Shown here piece by piece: positions 1 to 6,212 of a stretch of 37,853 bases of DNA (the stretch's first letter is position 1; every line of letters begins with the position of its first letter). The notes under the pieces are model-generated. The model saw nothing but the letters and a program-made list of their open reading frames with translations. It was not told the DNA's origin and did no database searches. The stretch covers positions 1 to 37,853 of IMG/VR virus record IMGVR_UViG_3300044732_003471. One strand, 5' to 3'. The translations under genes and the position numbers were made by a program. The DNA is from a virus.

Positions 1-139
1 AGTGTTCCTTACGAACTATTTTCATTTGCTCATCATAAGCACCTGCACGTCTCTCTTCTAAGACTCTATCAACAATATCACAGCATTCTTCGAATAGTTT
101 GAAGCGCTCTTCGAATTGTTTCTTTTTATCCTCTTCCAT
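1..139 (-). CDS. hypothetical charged small protein (partial, 3' end off window)
   Basis: An open frame starts at the ATG at 137-139 and runs 46 codons to the left edge. It is rich in Glu, Lys and Arg (starts MEEDKKKQFEERF) and looks like an amphipathic helix. The last visible residues are KEH, the same as the C-terminus of the next gene upstream, and the bases match the repeated junction motif AAGGAACACT, so the stop codon probably lies just outside the window. No family recognised; function unknown. Confidence 0.5.
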   Translation of the reverse strand, partial: MEEDKKKQFEERFKLFEECCDIVDRVLEERRAGAYDEQMKIVRKEH

Positions 140-151
140 GTAAAGATTATA

Positions 152-295
152 TCAGTGTTCCTTTGTCTCAACCCTTACCTTTAATCCCTGCTCTCTATAA
201 CTTAGAGCGCACTCTGCGGCATTACCATAGTCATCGTAATACACGCTGAACTTCTCATCTCCCTCTCCGACAATTACTATGAACATCTCCTTCAT
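152..295 (-). CDS. hypothetical 47-aa protein
   Basis: A short frame from ATG (293-295) to TGA (152-154). The protein begins MKEMFIVIVGEGDEKF and ends VETKEH. The hydrophobic beta-like N-terminus followed by an acidic segment (YYDDYGNAAE) suggests a small soluble domain. There is no Shine-Dalgarno sequence; TATAAT lies seven bases before the ATG inside a motif repeated at neighbouring gene junctions. Unknown function; accepted because it fits a tight run of small minus-strand genes with the same junctions. Confidence 0.5.
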   Translation of the reverse strand: MKEMFIVIVGEGDEKFSVYYDDYGNAAECALSYREQGLKVRVETKEH

Positions 296-317
296 ACTCT
301 TATTATATTGGTGTTCC

Positions 318-569
318 TTAGCTGAGCTTCTTGATCACGAGCAATTGCAGTACCATCGGATTACCATCGATGAAGAAGAGGATGGTGTTGTCTCCAATGC
401 TGATATTATCTACCTTGTCGAGATAGGTGAAATCTTGCATGTCATAGTCAGCAGTGTACAATCTATCTTGATCGTCATAACCAACATACTGTATGAACTC
501 GCTGTTAACAACAACAGCGTATGCGCTTGATACCAGGTCAATGAATTCGTCTTGTGTGATGGTCTTCAT
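318..569 (-). CDS. hypothetical 83-aa protein
   Basis: The frame is open further upstream but would overlap the next gene. The internal ATG at 569 (MKTITQDEFIDLV...) leaves a normal AT-rich spacer, so it is chosen. The protein is acidic with aromatic-rich strands (YVGYDDQDRLYTADYDMQDF) and ends KKLS. It resembles the many small early proteins of T4-like phages, but no family is recognised. Its stop codon begins the AAGGAACACC junction motif preceding the gene at 152-295. Confidence 0.6.
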   Translation of the reverse strand: MKTITQDEFIDLVSSAYAVVVNSEFIQYVGYDDQDRLYTADYDMQDFTYLDKVDNISIGDNTILFFIDGNPMVLQLLVIKKLS

Positions 570-591
570 GTTATGATTGTATTGTTTAGAT

Positions 592-894
592 TTATTTAAG
601 AACTGCATCGTTTTTAGACAGCATACTCGCTGGAACTTTCCATCGACCGCCACTAGTTTGAACCGTGACAAACTTAACGGCAATCTTGACAACATGTCCA
701 GTGGTCACACCTCCACTTCGTGGGCTTGTAAATTGAACATTGTCGCCTAGATGAAGAGAAGCTTTGGTCTTTTGAGCAAGGCGAGTGCGGGCAAAGGTGA
801 TGGCTTGGATTATGCTATTGAGATCATCATTTGCAAAGCCTCCAGAGATGATGGCTGTATTGATGTCTTGTACGCTGAGTGATGCTGTTTTCAT
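592..894 (-). CDS. hypothetical protein with C-terminal SH3-like barrel
   Basis: A 100-residue protein. Residues 1-45 are helical (MKTASLSVQDINTAIISGG). Residues 47-95 form a Gly/Val-rich segment (LHLGDNVQFTSP ... GHVVKIAVKFVTVQT) typical of KOW/SH3-like small barrels. The next gene upstream (930-1181) carries a similar 'VGDxVxxxS' segment, so the two may be distant paralogs. Its leader repeats GTAAGCAACAAACCAC, found downstream of the early promoter cassettes. Nucleic-acid binding is an inference from fold type only. Confidence 0.65.
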   Translation of the reverse strand: MKTASLSVQDINTAIISGGFANDDLNSIIQAITFARTRLAQKTKASLHLGDNVQFTSPRSGGVTTGHVVKIAVKFVTVQTSGGRWKVPASMLSKNDAVLK

Positions 895-929
895 AGGTGG
901 TGTGGTTTGTTGCTTACGTGGTTAGTTTC

Positions 930-1181
930 TTAGTCGATCGAGTCGTTCAACTCTTTGATGAGTTGAGCACGAGTGGTGATTTTGTCTTCGCGAGGGTCAA
1001 GTCTGAGCCAGTTGCCAAATTTGTCTTCAGCGATGATCGTCACCTTGTTGACCTTGGTAACAGTCATTGCCTTGTGCTTGCATTCAGAGGTACGACCGTC
1101 GAAGATCGAATATTGGAGGACGATTTCGTCTCCTACCTTGTAGGTTGCTTCTTGTTGTGGTGCTGTTTTAATCAGTTTCAT
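930..1181 (-). CDS. hypothetical SH3-like protein, first gene after early promoter
   Basis: An 83-residue protein (MKLIKTAPQQEATYKVGDEI...). Residues 14-60 show the pattern of a small SH3/KOW-like barrel (KVGDEIVLQYSIF, VTKVNKVTIIAEDKFG). It is the first gene downstream of the cassette promoter at 1210-1238, with a CA-rich leader and no Shine-Dalgarno sequence. Probably an early-expressed accessory protein; the specific role is not recognisable. Confidence 0.65.
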   Translation of the reverse strand: MKLIKTAPQQEATYKVGDEIVLQYSIFDGRTSECKHKAMTVTKVNKVTIIAEDKFGNWLRLDPREDKITTRAQLIKELNDSID

Positions 1182-1209
1182 TTGGTTGTGGTTTGTTGCT
1201 TACATGGTT

Positions 1210-1238
1210 ATTATAGCATAAACCGCGGCAAAAGTACA
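1210..1238 (-). promoter_or_regulatory. early promoter, cassette copy A
   Basis: On the minus strand: -35 TGTACT (1233-1238), 17-bp spacer, -10 TATAAT (1210-1215). It is followed by the leader CATGTAAGCAACAAACCAC and preceded by a T-tract/A-tract element (1241-1257). The same arrangement recurs at 4825, 18583 and 25157. Confidence 0.85.
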
Positions 1239-1257
1239 CAACTTTTTTCATAAAAGT

Positions 1258-1288
1258 GAAAAAAGGTCCCGGACGTAGCCCGGGCTTA
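1258..1288 (-). terminator. rho-independent terminator
   Basis: On the minus strand a CCCGG/CCGGG stem is followed by ACC and six T residues. It closes the unit ending with the gene at 1300-1566, directly before the cassette A promoter. Confidence 0.6.
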
Positions 1289-1299
1289 GAAAAATGACC

Positions 1300-1566
1300 T
1301 CAGCAAGGCCATTCCGGACGTGGTTTTGGCCACACGACCTCTAATCCACGGCACTTGAGAGCTTCAATCTCTTCGATCTTTGTGTATACATCGAGTGCCT
1401 CTTCAAAGGTGTCCCAACTTTTACCGCTTCTGTAGAAACTCGAGTCAACGTCAAATGGATCGATGTCATTCCACATCCATAACCACTTGCGTTGAATATA
1501 GTATTTTTCGTGTGACAGTTTTGTGTTTCTGTTGCGATAGTCCTTTACGATTCTGTATTTTGGCAT
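1300..1566 (-). CDS. hypothetical 88-aa protein
   Basis: Begins MPKYRIVKDYRNRNTKLSHE and is rich in Trp, Tyr and charged residues (RKWLWMWNDIDPFD). It ends with a Pro-rich tail (VWPKPRPEWPC). The pattern of an extended strand, a Trp-rich hairpin and a helix (TFEEALDVYTKIEEIEALK) resembles small orphan proteins common in phage early regions. It ends just before a terminator. Function unknown. Confidence 0.6.
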   Translation of the reverse strand: MPKYRIVKDYRNRNTKLSHEKYYIQRKWLWMWNDIDPFDVDSSFYRSGKSWDTFEEALDVYTKIEEIEALKCRGLEVVWPKPRPEWPC

Positions 1567-1570
1567 AAGT

Positions 1571-1819
1571 TTATTCTACTACAGTTCCTGTACGTGTTCT
1601 GTATTGACGCTCAAGACCTCGCTTCTTGTATTCTCTTTCGATGGTGTCATCGATATGCGCACCTCCTTCTGCGCCAATTACTTCGGCACCACATGAACAG
1701 CAACGAAACATCGGAATGTTTGCTATGACAGTTTGCCCAAGGCGATGTACGTCATAGGTTTCGGTGACGGTCACCCGCTGCAGAGTGCCATTGCATTCCC
1801 AACATTTTTCATTATTCAT
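1571..1819 (-). CDS. YgiT/MqsA-type zinc finger protein
   Basis: An 82-residue protein with two CxxC pairs: CWEC at residues 6-9 and CCSC at about 40-43, followed by GAEV. The layout C-x2-C-x-G-x-L ... V-x2-I-P-x3-C-x2-CG is that of YgiT/MqsA-type zinc domains, which occur in antitoxins of MqsR-like systems. The C-terminal helix is charged (IEREYKKRGLERQYR). No helix-turn-helix domain and no adjacent toxin gene are visible, so a toxin-antitoxin role is not supported here. Confidence 0.65.
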   Translation of the reverse strand: MNNEKCWECNGTLQRVTVTETYDVHRLGQTVIANIPMFRCCSCGAEVIGAEGGAHIDDTIEREYKKRGLERQYRTRTGTVVE

Positions 1820-1841
1820 CTAATAAAGATCTCCTTCAAAT

Positions 1842-2795
1842 TTATGCCTCCCAACTTGTAACGAGCATTGATTCTACACTCGGGATATCAAGTAAGTTTC
1901 TTCCGCCCGAGTAAGAAACCGCACTTTGAAGGTCCTGTTCTATCTCGAGCAGTTTTTCTGCATAGGTCATAGTGTCAAGATCTAGTGCACGCTTAACTCC
2001 TTCAACGTTTCGATATTCACCCTTGTTGTATTGAGAAGCACTTCCAAAATAAACTTTTTGACCGTCAATCATTTCAGCCGGTGAATCAATACATCGACTA
2101 AAGAGACCACCAACCATAACCATCTCTGCTCCGGCATGAATTGCTTTTACAATGTCGGCATGCTCACGAACTCCGCCATCTGCGACTATTGGTGGATCAT
2201 CAAGTTCTCGCACACGATCAATGAGTGTGATACAACTATACATTGGAAAAGTAAAGCCAGTTTTGTTTTTTGTGCTGCACACACCTCCACCACCAATACC
2301 AACTTTTACAGCATCTGCCCCCCATTCAACAAGCCTGCGATAGCCTTCGGGAGTGCAGACATTGCCGGCAATGATTTTTGTATCAAGAGACAACGAAGAA
2401 ATATGACTTAGCATCTCTTTCATAAGAATGCTATCACCATGAGCAATGTCGATTGTGACATAGTCTAACTTTAAATCTTCTGCTGCGATCTGCTCAAGTA
2501 GATATTTGTCGACTTCTTGCACACCTACACTGATGCTGATTGTTTTCCAACCTTGGGCAGCGCGAACAAATTCAAGGTTATCGACACCGAAACGATGCAT
2601 GACATAGAAATAGCCGCGTTCACTCAGCCATTTTGCATGTGATTCGTTTATGACACATACCATATTCGAAGGCACCACTGGTAATTTAAATTGTGATCCT
2701 AAAAATACTGTAGAAACTTCAGCTCTTTGACGAGTCTTTAGGCTACTATAGCGAGGTAGCAAACATATGTCTTTATATTGATATGCAGTTTTCAT
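1842..2795 (-). CDS. guaC: GMP reductase (GuaC), IMPDH/GMPR family
   Basis: A 317-residue TIM-barrel enzyme predicted to deaminate GMP to IMP with NADPH. It resembles the Firmicutes GuaC type: KLPVVPSNM (38-45), YFYVMHRF (62-69), YVTIDIAHGDS (112-122), IIAGNVCTPEGY (141-152), and the catalytic loop KVGIGGGGVCSTKNKTGF with Cys173. VADGGVREH and GRNLLDIPSVE follow. There is no CBS domain and the length fits GMP reductase rather than IMP dehydrogenase. The start codon overlaps the stop of a mini membrane protein (ATGA). Likely role: reshaping purine pools during infection alongside the reductase genes downstream. Confidence 0.88.
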   Translation of the reverse strand: MKTAYQYKDICLLPRYSSLKTRQRAEVSTVFLGSQFKLPVVPSNMVCVINESHAKWLSERGYFYVMHRFGVDNLEFVRAAQGWKTISISVGVQEVDKYLLEQIAAEDLKLDYVTIDIAHGDSILMKEMLSHISSLSLDTKIIAGNVCTPEGYRRLVEWGADAVKVGIGGGGVCSTKNKTGFTFPMYSCITLIDRVRELDDPPIVADGGVREHADIVKAIHAGAEMVMVGGLFSRCIDSPAEMIDGQKVYFGSASQYNKGEYRNVEGVKRALDLDTMTYAEKLLEIEQDLQSAVSYSGGRNLLDIPSVESMLVTSWEA

Positions 2796-2881
2796 TTGTC
2801 GTATTTTTCAAAAATTATAAGTGTGCCAATCGCAAGCGAAGTCATGAGAATACAATAGAGTACTATGGTCAAATCATTCAT
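2792..2881 (-). CDS. 29-aa single-pass membrane mini-protein
   Basis: A frame from ATG (2879-2881) to TGA (2792-2794). It is almost all hydrophobic from residue 4 to 25 (LTIVLYCILMTSLAIGTLII) and ends FEKYDK. Its start overlaps the stop of the upstream gene by eight bases and its stop overlaps the guaC start (ATGA), which argues for a translationally coupled gene. Function unknown. Confidence 0.5.
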   Translation of the reverse strand: MNDLTIVLYCILMTSLAIGTLIIFEKYDK

Positions 2882-3062
2882 AGTCATATCCTATTTTATG
2901 AGTCTCGATCCAGCGATAATTTCTTTTATCACCTACACGCTCAATAGTCATATGACCATTTTCATATGCTTCACGATGTGTTTTATTAACACCCATCCAA
3001 AAACCAGCAATCATACACAAAGCAGTATGAATGACCAATAAAATTACAATAACAATATTCAT
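2874..3062 (-). CDS. 62-aa membrane-anchored protein
   Basis: The N-terminal segment (IVIVILLVIHTALCMIAGF, residues 3-21) is a clear transmembrane helix. A hydrophilic tail (VNKTHREAYENGHMTIERV...) follows, likely cytoplasmic. It lies between the gene at 3066 and a second membrane mini-protein it overlaps by eight bases. No family recognised. Confidence 0.6.
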   Translation of the reverse strand: MNIVIVILLVIHTALCMIAGFWMGVNKTHREAYENGHMTIERVGDKRNYRWIETHKIGYDYE

Positions 3063-3065
3063 AAT

Positions 3066-3359
3066 TTAAGAATTCATCACCTTCAATAAATCTCTTCTAT
3101 TTTCAACCAAAATTTCTTCATCACCAATCTTTACTTGCATTCCTCTTTCTCCCATATCATTGTCATAGATATACCACATAATCCAACCATCTGGATCGAC
3201 AATATCTACTGTATCTTCAAATGCTTTCCAAACTGTATTGTAAATTGGACCATCTGGGTCTAAACACCCGACTTCGACTGCAGAGTCGATCACGCGCTTC
3301 AATGCAATATATGAATCTAAAATTTTGTTTAGTTCTTCAATAGTCAGTTGTTTGTTCAT
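3066..3359 (-). CDS. hypothetical acidic protein
   Basis: The start is placed at ATG 3359 (MNKQLTIEELNKILDSY) because it overlaps the phosphatase stop as ATGA; the longer frame would run far into that gene. The 97-residue product has a helical N-terminal half and an acidic C-terminal half (DPDGWIMWYIYDNDMGERG). Tight coupling to the metallophosphatase suggests co-expression. Function unknown. Confidence 0.6.
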   Translation of the reverse strand: MNKQLTIEELNKILDSYIALKRVIDSAVEVGCLDPDGPIYNTVWKAFEDTVDIVDPDGWIMWYIYDNDMGERGMQVKIGDEEILVENRRDLLKVMNS

Positions 3360-4027
3360 CTTATTTCTCCGATTTCTAGTTCGTCTAATATTGTACTCAC
3401 ACATCCATCAAAGTCAACTGAAGAAGAGGTATGAAAATGACCGCAATAATGACGAGACGCACCGCATAGTTTTAAAAGTATATCATGATCTTTGCGTTCT
3501 TGTACACACTCATCCCAAAGTGTAGAGTCACGATCACACCAGCCTAAGATTCCAGACTTATCACACGGTCCATTCCATGTTGGAGCACTGTGTGTAATGA
3601 GTACATCACACCGCTTTATCTTAGAAACATCCAAGACAAACTTTTCATCTGCCCAGTATGAAATGCCCTGTGCTCGCATACGTCGATCAATGCTGACAGC
3701 ACCACCAACAAACAAAAATTCTTTATCATCTAGAGTCATTGATGTATAATCTGGAAGCAACTTGAAATTACTCATGCTTACCTTTCCATCAAAATATGCT
3801 GGGTCATCATGATTGCCGCGAATGCCTAGAAAATCGATGTTTCGACTTTTGAAAAAGGTGTTGATATATTCAAACTGACGATCCTGTTGCTTCTCGAGTT
3901 TAAAACCGACTCCAAGGTCACCAACACCGATCAAGACAAAATCACGAATATCGCCAGCTTTTATCTTAAGAAAAAGCGCATCCCACTTGCCATGAATGTC
4001 TCCTATTACAAAGATTGGCTTGTTCAT
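3356..4027 (-). CDS. calcineurin-like metallophosphoesterase
   Basis: A 223-residue protein with the full motif series: GDIHG (9-13), VGDLG, GNHDD, a THS motif and GHFH near residue 197. These supply the Asp, His and Asn ligands of a binuclear metal site. Such enzymes cleave phosphomonoesters or diesters; the substrate cannot be read from the sequence. T4-like phages and lambda carry related protein phosphatases, but the insert around residues 155-180 (PTWNGPCDKSGILGWCDRDS) differs. Its stop overlaps the next gene as ATGA. Confidence 0.85.
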   Translation of the reverse strand: MNKPIFVIGDIHGKWDALFLKIKAGDIRDFVLIGVGDLGVGFKLEKQQDRQFEYINTFFKSRNIDFLGIRGNHDDPAYFDGKVSMSNFKLLPDYTSMTLDDKEFLFVGGAVSIDRRMRAQGISYWADEKFVLDVSKIKRCDVLITHSAPTWNGPCDKSGILGWCDRDSTLWDECVQERKDHDILLKLCGASRHYCGHFHTSSSVDFDGCVSTILDELEIGEIR

Positions 4028-4112
4028 AATTATTATTTACTCTACTCTATTAGCTAGTGACGCCGCCTTTACTCTTTGCTGAACTGCTCATTCGTCTATT
4101 GCATCAGTGATT

Positions 4113-4334
4113 TTAGACAACTTCATTAATGTCTGATACTGCCAACACATCAACACTTGTAATGCGATGCAACATTTGATTGCCAGTAGTGTAGTGTTTA
4201 TTTACATAATAACGATCAACGACATCTTGAACTGTCCTGTCTTTGAGCATATCGTTTAGAATATTAAAATTGGTATTGAATGAATCACCGTTATCAAGAT
4301 AAACTCTCAATGCTGTTCGGATATATTGCATCAT
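4113..4334 (-). CDS. hypothetical 73-aa protein
   Basis: Begins MMQYIRTALRVYLDNGD; either of two adjacent ATGs could start it. A predicted alpha/beta product (FNILNDMLKDRTVQDVVDRYYV) with a C-terminal strand (SVDVLAVSDINEVV). The gap before the phosphatase gene (4028-4112) holds nothing recognisable. Unknown function. Confidence 0.55.
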   Translation of the reverse strand: MMQYIRTALRVYLDNGDSFNTNFNILNDMLKDRTVQDVVDRYYVNKHYTTGNQMLHRITSVDVLAVSDINEVV

Positions 4335-4338
4335 AGTG

Positions 4339-4539
4339 TTATTTGTTTTTCGTCATGAATGGAATTTTTAGCTCCTTCATCTTAGCTATAGAAAGTGGTC
4401 GAGGAGAAGCCAACTCATAGACATTTAGAAAGTCTCCATAGATTTTGACTCGCTTGAGTTCCTTTTCTTTCATAACTCGATAGATTGGTATACTGCCTCG
4501 ACCAGTATCAGTGTATGATTGAACTAGATATGTTTTCAT
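4339..4539 (-). CDS. hypothetical 66-aa protein
   Basis: The start is placed at ATG 4539 (MKTYLVQSYTDTGRGS), just after the stop of the preceding gene; the longer frame would overlap it. The product looks like a small basic strand-helix protein (RVMKEKELKRVKIYGDFLNVYEL). It belongs to the unit driven by promoter cassette B. No family recognised. Confidence 0.55.
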   Translation of the reverse strand: MKTYLVQSYTDTGRGSIPIYRVMKEKELKRVKIYGDFLNVYELASPRPLSIAKMKELKIPFMTKNK

Positions 4540-4546
4540 AGTATTA

Positions 4547-4795
4547 TTAGGCATATTGAAGCAGCGCTTCTGGTGAGTTTGCATACTCTTCGAGAATTTC
4601 ATAAAGTTCCTGTAGAGCTTCTTGATGAGAATAGTATTCCTCAATGCTTACTTCCCACTTGTCGCGAAGAAGTCCAGTATTGGTAAACGTTCCAGTGATA
4701 AACTTATCTCCTTCTTTTACTACCTCGGTGGTGAAATACTCACCATTTGACATCTTGATCTCTACTGTTCCGTAATGTTTGTCGTCGTTGGTCAT
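4547..4795 (-). CDS. hypothetical early protein, 82 aa
   Basis: The first gene after promoter cassette B. The N-terminal beta-rich segment (HYGTVEIKMSNGEYFTTEVV) resembles a small barrel; the C-terminal half is a helix (SHQEALQELYEILEEYANSPEALLQ). There is no Shine-Dalgarno sequence; the leader is CATGTAAGCAACAAACCG. Function unknown. Confidence 0.6.
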   Translation of the reverse strand: MTNDDKHYGTVEIKMSNGEYFTTEVVKEGDKFITGTFTNTGLLRDKWEVSIEEYYSHQEALQELYEILEEYANSPEALLQYA

Positions 4796-4824
4796 TCTGG
4801 TATCGGTTTGTTGCTTACATGGTT

Positions 4825-4872
4825 ATTATAGCATAAACCACGACAAAAGTACACAACTTTTTTCAAAAAAGT
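4825..4872 (-). promoter_or_regulatory. early promoter, cassette copy B, with palindrome
   Basis: -10 TATAAT at 4825-4830 and -35 TGTACT at 4848-4853 with a 17-bp spacer on the minus strand. Upstream is the perfect palindrome ACTTTTTTCAAAAAAGT (4856-4872), a possible UP element or operator. Downstream is the leader with ATG-TAA. Confidence 0.85.
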
Positions 4873-4915
4873 GAAAAAAGCCCCGGAGTTAAGCCTCGTA
4901 TATAGAAAATAACAT

Positions 4916-5833
4916 TTAGGAGGCAAAAAAGGTGCTCAGAATATGAGCGATCGCGTTGTCTTTTGCCTTGAGTTCGACTTCCCATGTGACATCACGATTT
5001 GCAGAGACTACATGGGGGAGATGAGTTGCATAGTCAGTATGACTGCGAGTGCTGCCAATACCTTCGCTCCAATGAAACACCGGAGTATATTTTCCCCAAC
5101 TTTGACGAAATCGAGAGATGCTTTGAGACGAGTCACACGATGGGTTGCACGTGTCATGAAGATTGTCATAGACGAGTGGAAGATGACCAGCAAAATGTGT
5201 GTAGAGATTCTCGCAATTCCAGTATGCTTTGTCTTCGTTTTCTAACACAAGTCGATGACGAACGCCACGACTGCAACGTGCGAGATTTGCACAAAAGCGA
5301 GACACATACTCGCCAATCTTTTCACGCTTAAAGTCAGGGCTCTTGTTGAGATGCAGACACATTGGAGAACTATAGTTTGCTTTACATCCCATCATATCAA
5401 GTACATATGACTGATGGTCAAGTTCGCGAATAGTCTTGTCTACAACATCAGGGTTATAACTTGATAGGACATTAAACTGATCGGGATGTGAGCTGCATGT
5501 GATGTCATGCCGCCGAGCAAATTCACCAGCCTTCGCGAGGTTGCTTGCGATATCATTAAATCCATGTAGGTCGTCGTAGCGCAACTCGAGCGTATGATCA
5601 GTAAGCAACGGGAAAATTGAACTTGACACGCGATAGTGTCGAGCACCTGAGTCGATGCATGCCTGGAGAGTACGCAAGATGTGCTGTGAATTATGAAGTA
5701 TACGCTCGGATAGTACTTGCAACCCACGCTCTCGACCAAGAGTTACAAACTGCTTGCGAGTCATCGTCTTTGCTGAGATCTTTTGGTGTGTCAGTCTTTC
5801 GCTTATGCAAACTAGTCCCAGTCGTGGTGTCAT
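4916..5833 (-). CDS. uvsE: UV-damage endonuclease UvsE/UvdE
   Basis: A 305-residue TIM-barrel endonuclease that nicks 5' of UV photoproducts and starts alternative excision repair. Visible family motifs: RLGLVCIS (4-11), HYRVSSSIFPL (66-76), SSHPDQF (114-120), LENED (197-201), YDNLHDTCNPS (222-232), FHWSEG (253-258), HTDY (265-268) and EVELKAK (285-291), covering the expected metal-binding His, Glu and Asp residues. Length is normal. The promoter at 5839-5867 places the likely transcription start on the ATG itself, so the mRNA may be leaderless. Confidence 0.92.
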   Translation of the reverse strand: MTPRLGLVCISERLTHQKISAKTMTRKQFVTLGRERGLQVLSERILHNSQHILRTLQACIDSGARHYRVSSSIFPLLTDHTLELRYDDLHGFNDIASNLAKAGEFARRHDITCSSHPDQFNVLSSYNPDVVDKTIRELDHQSYVLDMMGCKANYSSPMCLHLNKSPDFKREKIGEYVSRFCANLARCSRGVRHRLVLENEDKAYWNCENLYTHFAGHLPLVYDNLHDTCNPSCDSSQSISRFRQSWGKYTPVFHWSEGIGSTRSHTDYATHLPHVVSANRDVTWEVELKAKDNAIAHILSTFFAS

Positions 5834-5838
5834 GATGC

Positions 5839-5867
5839 ATTATACACTAAGAGGGCTCATATGTAAA
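5839..5867 (-). promoter_or_regulatory. sigma70-like promoter of uvsE, probably leaderless
   Basis: -35 TTTACA (5862-5867), 17-bp spacer, -10 TATAAT (5839-5844) on the minus strand. The A of the uvsE ATG lies six bases beyond the -10 box, where transcription normally starts. Confidence 0.85.
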
Positions 5868-5875
5868 CAAGAAAA

Positions 5876-6202
5876 TGGTGGATGCGTGGAGGATCGAACT
5901 CCAGTCCATGACTTCTCGACAATATACTTCTACAATTTATTGATTGATATTAGGACAATCACAACCTAGATTGTTGTCGAGCAATCCCGCATAACATTTC
6001 GATGCTATGAGTCTATTATATTTTCGATATACAACTATCCGATCTTCCTCTGTGCCAACACGCTGCATCGGAGTCGGGGTGTTGGTGCGGTTATGCCGCG
6101 AGAGCTAGTGTATCTTTTTCGTTTTTCTCTTGCACTTATAGTCGTGCAGACTGTGCATTGCATATATTGCTTCAACAGTCATGTCGAAACCATGTCACAC
6201 CC
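5876..6202 (-). ncRNA. ssrA: tmRNA (ssrA), one-piece, complete
   Basis: 327 nt that rescue stalled ribosomes by trans-translation. The 5' end GGGTGTG pairs with the 3' strand CGCATCC, followed by A and an encoded CCA. Pair 3 is G3.U70 with A73, the alanine identity element. The 5' domain has GGTTTCGACATG, matching the tmRNA D-loop region (GGATTCGAC in E. coli). The T arm is TGGAG-TTCGATC-CTCCA. A tag frame at 6091-6135 ends in codons for LALAA then TAA. Helices CCAACAC/GTGTTGG and CTCGACAA/TTGTCGAG fall where pseudoknots and P2 are expected. The gene sits 11 nt from the FkbM gene and just before the uvsE promoter. Confidence 0.93.
6091..6135 (-). other. tmRNA proteolysis-tag reading frame
   Basis: Fourteen codons read VQEKNEKDTLALAA then TAA. 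The C-terminal ALAA is the canonical degradation signal for ClpXP-type proteases. Resume at GTG is inferred from the conserved A four bases upstream; the frame starting at the nearby GCA has no stop and is rejected. Confidence 0.75.
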
Positions 6203-6212
6203 ATTTAAGTTA

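Noticed and set aside
897-1253. Plus-strand frame of 118 codons
   Set aside because: It is the antisense of the gene at 930-1181 and of promoter cassette A; the minus frame has protein-like composition and a promoter.
1571-1819. Toxin-antitoxin pair at the YgiT-like gene
   Set aside because: No toxin-like partner is adjacent and the DNA-binding domain of MqsA is missing.
6105-6134. tmRNA resume at the GCA codon one base off the chosen frame
   Set aside because: That frame has no stop codon in the expected place and would not end in LAA, whereas the chosen frame ends LALAA-TAA.
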